A stretch of DNA of 64,000 nt, taken from assembly GCA_028564675.1 (NCBI GenBank), contig JAOVVO010000467.1, positions 1-64,000 on the forward strand, in the 5' to 3' direction. Shown here piece by piece: positions 13,920-24,258 of the stretch (position 1 is its first letter; every line of letters begins with the position of its first letter). Below the pieces are notes generated by a model, which saw only the letters and a list, made by a program, of their open reading frames with translations, did not search any database and was not told the origin of the DNA. This DNA comes from Onchocerca lupi. Its lineage: Eukaryota; Nematoda; Chromadorea; Rhabditida; Onchocercidae. The translations under genes were made by a program, and so were the position numbers.

Positions 13920-16633
13920 TAAACAATATTATCATCATTACCAGCAACAAATGCAACAACAACTTCATTAATCACTGATAATTTATTTGTCATAAATTTT
14001 CATCTTTTGATTAGTAAAATTTAGGATCAATATTTTTATTTGATCTAAGTGACGATAGTTAGATTTCTCAGTTCCTCGCGCAGAATCATATTAGTGCATT
14101 TTAACCTGTTTAAAAAAGGGAAAAATCTTAGAAAGCAATTCATTTTGTCTCAGTGTTTTCTAAAGAAAATAATTGCGATTGAAGTATTAGGGTTACAATT
14201 TTGTTCAAGAAAAAAGAAGGAAAAAAAGTATCTTCTATGGTTTTAAAGAACGGAATGTAAATGAGACTGAATAAAATAAACTGAAAATTATCATTTTTTT
14301 CGCAGTGGTAATAATCAGCATATAATACTAAGTTTCCTTATTTTTTCTTTTTTTTTCGTTTTTCTTATCCATTTTAAAGCAAGATGATTATGATGAAAAG
14401 GAAGTATTTGCTATTATTTTGCTTTTTTTTTTCTTGTCTTGTTAGAACTCTCATTAATTGAGCACTTGTTTTCTCCATATTTTTTGTTCTATTTAGAATC
14501 CTTAAAATGATGCGACTTTTGTACTTTTTCCATTTTCTCAACTATACTGATAATGAAATTTCTTTCATTCATTAAGGAGTAATGTTTTGAAGCAGGTAAT
14601 CTTCATGAGGCCTTTTCAGCAGGTTGTTCGATACATTCCATTGCAATGAGAAAAAGAAAAAATTTCACCTTTTATTGAATCATTATAAAATGTAAATTAG
14701 TTGTTTTCACTTTGCTTTGTTGTGATGTTTATTCATTCACTGATAACACTTGAATAACTGAGAAATTTTTGAAAAATTTAGTAATTATTGAAGTTTTTTT
14801 TTCTTTTCTTTTTTCTTTTCTTTTTTTTTTTCTAGGCGAAAGATCTGAATCAATGAAAAGAATGACATTAAAAGATTCAGTTAGTTTAAGAGAAAAACTT
14901 AAACTAATATTAAGATAAATGATGTTGATGATGGTTTGTAGAGCATCAGAGTGAGTCAGGTGATCAACTTTTTCACATTTTTTGTTTCCGCTATTTGTTG
15001 TGAGAAGTGCTAAAGATTATGTGAGAGAGAAAAAACAAGTGCTAATTATTAGACGTATTAAAAGAATTTTCATTCTACGAAGGAATTTCTTTGAAGTTAT
15101 GATGAATTTAATCTGAACAGTTTTTGCTTTGATTTAAAAAAAAAAAAAAAAAAAAAGAGCGATAAAGTTAGCAAAAATATTTTAAGAAATTTTTATTATA
15201 AATCGAACATATTTGTATTTTTTCTCCTGTGAATAATATATTTGTATTGCATAATTTTTATACTTATACATGTAATTTACTTTTTTTCATTGTATTAAGA
15301 AAATAAGTCTAAGATATTAAAAGTAATCGAACTGTTATGAAGTTTCTTCAGTTCCAGATCAAGAATATTAATAAGAAATATCCTTGGTGAATTCCAACTG
15401 ATGATTGAAAAAAAGACAGGTGAGAGATTGGTGTTCTTTTAGGGAGATCTCGACTGTTTTAATCGAAACGGGCTAAGAATCGGCCAAGGTCATAGATTTT
15501 TGCCGTTTTCATTTTCATCGCAATTAATTATCTTTCATTAAAAGTATTTCTATTACCATACGATTTTCCTCTCCCGTAGTATTGTTCATTTATACCTTTG
15601 TTGCTTTACATACGAATAGCTTTTTTTTTTTATTTTTTTTTTTTAAATTCATGAAAAGTTCAAAGATGCAAAATGCGATACTTTGATTTAAGTTTTAATT
15701 TCAAAATACTTCACTGAAAAGAGGTTATACATTTATAAATTATAAAATTATAATTTTTTTCCTTGTAGCTTTGCTCTTTTTTCGAATTTTTTCCACAAAT
15801 TTTCCAAGATCGAGAAATTTTCCTGTAAATTTTTCATGATTTCTCTATAAACTATATTTTTTGTGATATGCTATGCCTTAAATTTTTTTTTTTATCGTCG
15901 TGTCGATTCTGTTAAAATTTTTTTGTTACTCTTGGTATCATTGCTTATTTTGCGCATTCTGTGATGAAGTAAAAAATTCTGTTTTTTCTTGAAATTCTTT
16001 ATAATTATGTTACAGGTTAGTCTACCGTGTACACATATCAACTTTTTAAAGATAATTTTTAGAAAATATATAGATTTCTTCTAAATTTCAACAGATTCTA
16101 AAAAGGAACTCAAAATTCAAAACGTCTAAAGAGTGGATTTTGTAGTTTAAAAAAATTTGGGACATCCAGAGTTTCGTAGTAATTATATTATTTTTCCTGG
16201 AATTTTGTTATGCAGGAAGTTAATTGAGTTAATTTAAAACTCGTAACAAATTGAAAGCGTTATATAGAGTATATTTTGATATTCTAAGTAATTATTCCAA
16301 TTAGACTATTGTGTCAGAAGGTTAAAATGAAATAGATTTGAAATCCTAACATGATGTAATCGTTTAAGTTTGGATGCATCATGTTCTTAAATTCGTTACA
16401 GATTGAAATCTTCTCTTTGATGGGATTTTTTAGATTTTTTAATAGGACTGCAAAAGTTATTTTTTTTTTCATTAAGTTTTAGAACTAAAAGTATTTGTTT
16501 TAAATGCTTCGTTCTTTGATTAGTAATATCCTGCTTCGATGATTCATAAAGGCAAATTTCTTGTAGGGTCGATAACGAAGATTTTTTTTTTTTTTTTTTT
16601 TCTATCAAGTCAAACATTTTAGAATCACTCTGG
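13920..16633. other. Intergenic region, snx-6 3' side to gck-3
   Basis: The first roughly 360 nt is probably the snx-6 3' UTR, with overlapping AATAAA signals at 14270-14280. The remainder is AT-rich with poly(A) near 15136-15156 and several T runs. I see no exon or RNA gene. A minus-strand open frame at 16396-16617 is a by-product of poly(T) and is rejected. Confidence 0.5.
16582..16633 (+). promoter_or_regulatory. Candidate spliced-leader acceptor of gck-3
   Basis: A run of about 19 T residues is followed by a TTTTAG acceptor ending at 16622, then a 11-nt leader and the gck-3 ATG at 16634. This arrangement fits nematode SL trans-splicing. No upstream coding exon was found that would instead use the site for cis-splicing. 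Confidence 0.5.
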
Positions 16634-16925
16634 ATGAGTACAACTCATCCACCGGATGAAGGCACCGGTGGTGCTGTTTGGCCGAACAAAAAAGAAGATT
16701 ACATATTACAAGATTCCATTGGTATTGGTGCAACAGCTACTGTGTATAAGGTTTTGCCATTTTTGTTTTTCCTTTTATTCCGTTTAATACATTCTTAAAA
16801 ATGACAATATTTCAAGGACATTTTGAAATTAATGAATGGTTGATATTTTCGTTTTGTCACAAGAAAAAGTCAAGATCAAGAAGTATAGTTGAATCAAATA
16901 TCAAAAGGAGAGCGAAAGTATTAAG

Positions 16926-16961
<36 letters not shown>

Positions 16962-19658
16962 AATTAGGTCCAAAACTTGCATTTTTTGTTTTGATGAAGC
17001 ATATTTTTTAGATTTTCGCTTTCAGGCATTATGCATTCCACGAAACGAGTTATGTGCTATTAAATGCATTAATCTCGAGAAATGTCAAACTTCGGTCGAC
17101 GAACTCTTCCATGAAATAAATGTAAACGAAACTTGTTGGGAGAGGAGGGTAACAGGCTACTAAGGTGTAAGGAATTATGCAAGTTTAGGTAGTACGTGAA
17201 AAATAGGCTTATCGATTGAGACTTGCATGAAATCCATGCCATAGCACTGTTCTGATTTTTCGAAATTCTCGACATCATGTTTTTTTTTTTTTTTTATCGT
17301 TCAGGCTATGGCATTATGTATGCATCCTAATGTTGTTATGTATCATACTTCGTTTGTTGTTGGCGAAGAATTATGGGTTGTCATGCGTCTTCTCAATTGT
17401 GGAAGTATGCTTGATATTCTGAAACGACGTATAAAGGTAAAAGGTTGCATATATGAGCAAATAGAATGTTAGTATTTGGATTGAGCATTTCTAATAATTG
17501 GTTGAAGTTGAGATTTAGTGTAATGAATTTTCAATATGCATGTTCATGCGAGGGACTAATTTAGTTGAACTGTGACACATCCTAATTTCTAGAAATTTTT
17601 GATTATTTCTATTTTAGGCAATGGGAAAGGAAGCGGCTTCAGCAGGTGTTTTAGATGAAGTAACTATTGCCACCGTTCTGAAAGAAGTGTTACGAGGATT
17701 GGAATACTTCCATAGCAGTGGACAAATACATCGTGACATCAAAGTAAAAGAGTTGTCAATTTTTAAAAATAAAATCCAGTTATATGATATTTCTTAAAAC
17801 GGAAGAAAAAATCGTTCTTGGAATCAAAAAGTTACTTTAAAACCAACAAATGGCGAAATTAATTCAATAATTGGAAGATTTTCGATTTCTGATTTTTTCT
17901 CTGATGGACATTTTCAAATCTGGAAAGGCTCCGCAAAAGAGATTTCACATCTCTAAGGAATTTATGTATGCGAAAAGTGGTAGAAATGTTTAAGGCTGGC
18001 AATATACTAATCGCCGATGATGGTACAGTTCAAATTGCGGATTTCGGCGTTTCTGGATGGCTGGCTGCAAGTCAAGGAGACTTATCAAGACAGGCTTGTT
18101 GATATTTATATTTGGTTTTATTTTTTCTAAAAATCGAACTTTAGAAATATAATTTAAGCTTTAAAAGTTAGTTTAAAACCGCATATTCCTGCTTTGAAGC
18201 ACAACAGTTTGTGGATTATTATAGAAAGTTCGGCATACATTCGTTGGAACACCGTGTTGGATGGCTCCGGAGGTCATGGAGCAAGTTTCAGGATATGATT
18301 TTAAAGCTGATATTTGGAGTTTTGGAATTTTGGCTATTGAATTAGCAACTGGTACAGCTCCTTATCATAAATTCCCACCGATGAAGGTTGATTTTTTTTT
18401 CTTTACATTGGAAAATATTTATTTATGATGTCTTTCATCGTTTGATAAAGAGTGGTAGCACTGAAACGATGTATTTATTGTCAATTCCTTTTATCTTATT
18501 GACAAAGGCAATTTAAACTACTTGTTCAATACTTTAAGGTTTTGATGTTAACGCTACAAAATGATCCGCCAAATTTAGACACAAATTCGGAAAGAAAAGA
18601 TCAATATAAAGCATATGGAAAAAGCTTTCGTCATGTTATAAAAGATTGCCTGCAGGTGATGAGGATTAATTTGTTTGCTAGCTTTATTATTCATTCCCTC
18701 ATTTATCTGTTAATCTTGTTAATTAATTGTTTGACTATCTCTTATTCGAAGTAATCGGTAATCCCTTTAGTGAATTATCGAAATTCGATACATTAGGCAA
18801 CAGTGGTGAAAATAAATATGACTTTTCAGATTTAAAAAATGTTGTATTTAGTAAATTACACAAAAATTAAAATAGTACTGAAAAGTAATTTTGCTAAGTT
18901 TTTAGAAGGACCCATCGAAGCGACCAACTGCTAGCGAACTTCTGAAGTATTCCTTTTTCAAGAAAGCTAAAGACAAAAAGTATTTGGTGCATGCTTTAAT
19001 TGAAAATCTAGCATCCATGTCGCTCCCGTCTCATCACCAAAGTGATGCACCAAAAAAAGTAAAGTTTTATCATGCATAGTTAACATATTCGATGAATCGG
19101 AAGATCTAATATGATAAGAAAACACTTAATTTTTGATTTTGGTTATTTTACTGCCGTTTTTATTGTTTCTACTTTTATATATCATCTATAATTTCAAGCA
19201 GTCTGTAATTTCGGCTTTTAAAAATAGTAGTGAATTTCTTCTGTTTGTCCATAGCTCCCTTATAGAAAGAAATAAAGAATCTAAAGAAATTAAGTCAGAA
19301 ATACTCAGTTTTTTTATAATTAAATTATGCCACCATTGAAAAATTTCCAACAGAACAGAAAACCGCTGCAAGGTTGTGAGAATCTGTGTTTCTTTTAGAA
19401 ATTGTTTGTTATGGTTTTTATAAACTTTTCGGAAATGCATTTTGCAGGTAGCATCGGGTAAATTGAAGAAAAATTCAGAAGGAAACTGGGAATTCGAACC
19501 GGAAGAGACTGAATCAGAAGAAGAAGATGAAAAAGCGGACTTTCCAATGACTTCAACTGCTATAGCTACTTCTTCAGAAACCATCAATTTGGTACTCTGT
19601 TTCATTAAATTTTCAGAATTTCATTCAATTTTCGAATATTTAAAATGAAGGTTTTTTT

Positions 19659-19739
<81 letters not shown>

Positions 19740-20323
19740 TCTCCTGTAGCAGGTAAAAGAGATATGTGAGTAGAAAAGTATTGTGCTGGATGTATTACCA
19801 CCACTATCACCACTACTACTACTACTATGTGTCTGAGAAATGAACATTGGTAGAAAGATTACTGTGATAACGCACATCAACTGATCGAAATTTTTCAGGA
19901 TCATTGGAGGTAAGTTGCTTTTCAATTGTGAATAAAGATTTTCCGATTTGTCTTTCATTTTTTTTCGTTATATTAATATTTTTATTTAGTGAATGACTTT
20001 TTTTCCTTGAAATTCAGGTATTGCGTGTGAGGAATGCGCAGAAAGAACTGAATGATATCAAATTTGATTATACGCCATCAGTCGATACTGTTGAAGGTAT
20101 AGCACATGAGTTGGTTGCTGCTGAACTAATCGATGGGCATGATCTGGTTGTTGTGGCAGCAAATTTAAAAAAACTTGTGGATGCAGCATTATCGAAAAGT
20201 GACAAGAAGTCAGTAACCTTTGCTCTAAGTTCAGTACCACCACAGGAAATACCGGATGAACGTGCTTTGATAGGTTTCGCACAAATATCACTAATCGATT
20301 CGAGTAATGCTCAAACTGAATGA
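16634..20323 (+). CDS. gck-3: GCK-3 / OSR1-SPAK (Fray) Ser/Thr kinase
   Basis: This Ste20-group kinase is activated by WNK and phosphorylates cation-chloride cotransporters and channels in osmotic control. Ten exons: 16634-16750, 17026-17121, 17305-17436, 17618-17743, 17995-18093, 18225-18386, 18539-18655, 18906-19058, 19448-19591, 20018-20323 (483 aa; human OSR1 527). The glycine loop is GIGATATVYK (30-39), the ATP lysine is K52 in CAIKCINLEK, the catalytic loop is HRDIK (D155), DFG begins at D173, and the T-loop VRHTFVGTPCWMAPE keeps the WNK-target threonine at T195. An acidic linker precedes the C-terminal PF2 domain (FDYTPSVDTVEGI ... LVVVAANLKKLVDAA), which binds RFxV/I peptides. Intron 5 appears to start with GC. 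The linker between acidic block and PF2 is short, and I do not recognise the usual regulatory S-motif. Confidence 0.95.
16929..16958. repeat. (TA)n microsatellite
   Basis: About 15 TA units lie in intron 1 of gck-3, flanked by ordinary AT-rich intron sequence. Confidence 0.9.
19661..19737. repeat. 77-nt uninterrupted poly(T)
   Basis: A pure T run of 77 nt lies in intron 9 of gck-3, preceded at 19652-19659 by eight more T and one C. Such a length is likely polymorphic and hard to assemble. It generates a spurious polylysine frame on the minus strand. Confidence 0.9.
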
Positions 20324-22380
20324 ATTATTCCATTATTTTCTGATTCGGGACAAACCTAGTTCGATGATTAATTGTAGAAGTGATTTGTATTTCTCTTTGT
20401 GATTTCCTTTCTTTATTCTTCTGTTTTTCTTCCTCATATTAGATATTATATGATTCCAAATTTTGAAAGTTAAATGAGTTGTTTTTCTGGTAGTAGTTTA
20501 GGTCCTTATCATAATTTTTTTTTCAAATTTATTAATTTCAACGGATTGAATAAGTAATATTGGAGAATCGGAAACAAATGTTTGAAATACTGATTTGTAT
20601 GGTTGCGAGATCTTTTTGAAATTGGATCAGAAAAAGTGAGATTCAAAACATTTGCATGTTGCTAAAAGCGATTTTTAATTGTACGTTTCAACTATTTTTT
20701 CCACTCAGAGACTTAGCAATTTGATAATGATTAGAAACGTCTGCTTGAGAGATTAAAGCAAGGGTGAAATTTTTTGGTGAACTTAATTTCCAGTGACTCT
20801 CATTTTGACTTAATTTTTTTTTACATTGGTTCGGTTTTTAGTTCTATTATCTGCTGTGATAACATAACCATTTGTTACTGGAAAATTTTGATTACTTATC
20901 AGATTCCAAAATAAGTTGCGGTATTTACCCATTTTTCGAAATAGAATTCTTTTTTTTTCCTCCAGGATTTCAAAATATTTGTACAATTTAAGCATGGACG
21001 GAATTACATACCTTATTGTTTGCACACCACTTTCTCCCAAGAGGTATGTTACTAAGATTGATAAGTGACCAGGTTTATTGTTTACTTGAGAAATGTGCTT
21101 TTCCCTTAGATTATCTTATCAATGAGAAGTATCTTTTGTCACAAATTCTTTTGAGTTATGGAATTTCTTGGTTGATTCACTTGCTGCTTAGATTATTTTT
21201 ATCAGTTTTATATCAGTAACATCCTAACAACATTTCACTAAACAACACTTCGATTAATATATTTTAAAATCATGAATGATGTTTGCTTGCAGTGATCATT
21301 ATCTGTAAGTAAAATGGCTAGTGAATGCCATTTTAGCAACATTCAATTTATCAGTTTGTCATGATATTTTGCTCTATTTTCATTTCTACTCTATAAACGC
21401 CTTTCAAAATGATGTCACAAGTTTAGTTCTCATTTCTTATTGAATAAAGGAAATTAATATTCCGAAATTTACGTTGGTAAAGTAGGCTTCAGTAGTATCA
21501 GGAATATGTTTAACAATTATAAGCACTTCCAAAAGAGTAAACATCAAATATGATTCAAAGCTGAATTTCTAATCTGTGATCTGCAGCTTTGTGATTTACT
21601 GGTATAGCTAAGGTGACATCACTTAAAAGTTAGCGAAATTCTACATACTTGCTCAGTTTGTCTTATATGCTCCGCTATGATTCATTATTTTTTATCAGGA
21701 AAGATTTTATAAACTATCATTTTCATCAAGTTATAAATGACATCGATGCTCTTACGTTGTTTATATGATAAAAACTGGAAAGGCATAGATATGTTACAAT
21801 TTTTTCCAACAAAAGTTTAATATTTGTTGAAACTGCATTCTAGGAAGAAGAGAAAAAAGTTAATAAATTGTCGAACTGCAATAAATGAAGAGATTAGTAA
21901 TCATTTGAAGTAATGATGGCAAAAGAATATTGATTGGATTGTAAAGAAAAAAAAAAATTTTAGGCTAGGGAATATTGATTGGATTGTAAAATTTGCCTTT
22001 TATTTTGAAGAGGTTATGTATGTATTCATATATTCGGTAAGAGTAAATATTTTGATGAATTAGGTAAGATTAACTTAGTTCTGTGAAGTTCATGGTAATG
22101 GAAATTATGGAAAGGGACAGTTTTTTTCTCGCTAGTTGGAATTTAAATGTCATCTATATGCTCGTACTCTACAGACTTTAAGGATACAAGAAGATAAGTT
22201 GCTTATACAAGTTGTAGATCCACATGTTATAAAATGCGGTTTTGAGAATTCGGAACTACTGAAATCCTAGAGAATCTGTCTTGAAATCATGAGGTTTAAC
22301 ACTGAATTTCCCAGACTTGGATGAAAAATTGCGAAAATTAGTGCATAGACCCGATTTGATCAGAAATCTGAAGAGCCATA
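20324..22380. other. Intergenic region after gck-3
   Basis: AT-rich sequence begins with the gck-3 3' UTR. Several open frames of 60-80 codons occur on both strands, but none has codon structure, motifs or splice sites that suggest a gene. No tRNA or other RNA gene was recognised. Confidence 0.5.
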
Positions 22381-22928
22381 CTTAAGAGTTTGTAGTCTTT
22401 GTGTCTCCTGGACAGGTGCCAAGAGCGGCGGTCGTGCGGTTATGTCGTCGATCAATATCAGTAGGATAGTGTGAGCTATCCTGGGGGGCAGCGGGGGTAT
22501 TTTTACCGGATTTTCCATAATTCCCCAGTGAGAACCACAGTTCCCTCCTAAATCTTTTAAGATTTCGTAAGTTTTTAGCAAAATTAAACTACCAATGCGG
22601 CACTATTTCGTGAAGATCACATGGCACGCACGACGCGCGGCATAGTTGGGCGTCGCGGTCGCGCTGTTATTACGTCTATCGGACGGAGTGACTCATCAGT
22701 TTGTTGGATTGTTTGAGTGGTTGCTGGTTGGTTGTTGGACATTGTGTGTATGAGAGGTTGTTGTGGGCGTGGTGTGGCGTGACTTGGCGTAACGTGTTAC
22801 GCAAGTTTTGAGGAGGGAACAATTTTCACGTTGAGGGATTTGACGAGTACTATCGTACAACTTATTTACGTTGTATGACGTGGTTTTCGTCCTATTTGTT
22901 GGAGAATATTGATTGACGCGAAAAGTTG
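22381..22928 (+). promoter_or_regulatory. GC-rich upstream region with AP-1 and CRE-like sites
   Basis: Base composition rises sharply above the surrounding AT-rich DNA immediately upstream of the ATG at 22929. A consensus AP-1 heptamer TGACTCA lies at 22689-22695, and a CRE-like TGACGTGG lies at 22876-22883. A 25-bp element at 22429-22453 recurs in the same orientation at 22656-22680 with about 20 of 25 matches (shared core GGTCG.GC.GTTAT..CGTC.ATC). Purine runs near 22480-22500 (GGGGGGCAGCGGGGG) add to the CpG-rich character. I infer a promoter plus 5' leader responsive to bZIP factors; no TATA box is obvious. Confidence 0.5.
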
Positions 22929-23016
22929 ATGAAAACAATGATACATTTTTCAGTTACTCGTAACAAAATGTTACTTTTGGATGAGACGTTTTCATCAGAT
23001 GATTATTATCACTACA

Positions 23017-23053
<37 letters not shown>

Positions 23054-24258
23054 GTCTTGCTCATCATCTGAGTATGATGGTGATGAATGTGATGGTATTC
23101 GTTCACCTCGTGCGTTGTTAACTATGGCAATTCAACGACGTCGGATTATTTACAATAGCAAGGAACGTAATCTGAGACGAGAATTGCTGCATACAAGCTT
23201 GATCCAATCGTTGTGCAAATATCTTGGTGAATGTCGTGCCAAACGGCATCAACAACGACGTGCTGCCAAACGTAATCGTAGAAGGAACAATCGGGAAAAT
23301 CGGAAACGTGAGTACTCGTCGTCGTCCTGCGGGTCCGAGTCTGATTTTCGAGTTAAATCTCACCGGGAGATCATCATGGGTGATTTCTCGGGATCTTTGG
23401 ATTTGTCTGTTAGTGAGTCAGAAAGAGGAGGTGGAGGTGAAAGCGGTGAAACAGGCCAGTTTGGTGGTTGTAACGACAATTTATACAGTTTGTTGCAACA
23501 AGATAACTGTGTTCAGTTGCCTTTGTCGAATGTTATGGAAGCTGATAGTATATTGATTGAACCACCACCACCACCGCCACCAGTATGTTTCAAGAAATCG
23601 CGTTATAGCCAGTCAGATGCGGATCCATTTGGCCTAGATGCATTATTCGATGAATTATATGGCAAAACGATGGTTGCATCAGGTTGGTATATTTCTTTCC
23701 TTCTTTATTTTTTTCGTTTTGGTTCTCTTGCGTTGTTGATATCTCTAAATTTTGAAGTCTTATGCACAAGTTTTTTCGAAATTGTGAAATCCTTAAACTC
23801 GGGAAAAATTTGTGTGGTGGATGATCGCACATGTAGATAAGCTATGTAAAATGGTACTAGGGTTTGTTTGGTTTGTGATATTATTTCAGTTTTCAAATGT
23901 TTTGCGTCCAAAAATAAAAAAATCCACACCTTTCGATGTGCGATGCTAAACGCGATCGAAGTGGCCCAGGCCCAGCATTCTGTTCCAGGATACTGTATCT
24001 TCTATTAACAGTAATATTGATTTTGCTCAGAGTTTCTCCAGAGCTCTTGTTGTTTTTTCAAGTAATGCTTTACCTTTGAACATATTTCGGAGCATTTTAG
24101 ATAGGACATCAAAATCGTGGAAATTCGCTTTCTCCCACTTCGAATCATTTCTAAAATTGTTATTTGGTGCATGAATCTCTTTTTCAGGATATGGAGATAG
24201 TGATCAAGAAACAAGAAGTGTTACGCATGAAACAGCTATTGCAGTTGGATATTCATAA
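22929..24258 (+). CDS. Ser-rich basic protein, candidate IER-family
   Basis: Two exons, 22929-23682 and 24188-24258, join in phase 1 to give 274 aa. The first has a poly-Ser run (encoded by a TCA repeat, 23018-23053), then a block with RALLTMAIQRRRIIYNS and LRRELLHTSLIQSL, a basic cluster rich in Arg/Lys/Asn (likely nuclear localisation signal), a second Ser-rich acidic part, a proline run and DPFGLDALFDELYG. The block resembles by eye the N-terminal box of vertebrate immediate-early-response proteins IER2/IER5 (KIYNSRVQRGG...LVSLVLRS), and the short last exon ends TAIAVGYS, recalling the IER5 C-terminal TAIVAF. These family sequences are from memory. If this holds, the product would be a nuclear stress or growth-response regulator. 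A different donor (GTTGCA after ATG) would instead open a second frame in exon 2. Function is therefore tentative; the gene itself is well supported by its long, biased frame. Confidence 0.6.
23018..23053. repeat. (TCA)n repeat coding poly-Ser
   Basis: Twelve near-perfect TCA units lie in the first exon of the IER-like gene and encode a serine run. Length variation between strains would change the protein in frame. Confidence 0.9.

Noticed and set aside
19605..19958. Minus-strand 117-codon frame with a long lysine run
   Set aside because: It is the complement of the 77-nt poly(T) in a gck-3 intron; no motif or splice context.
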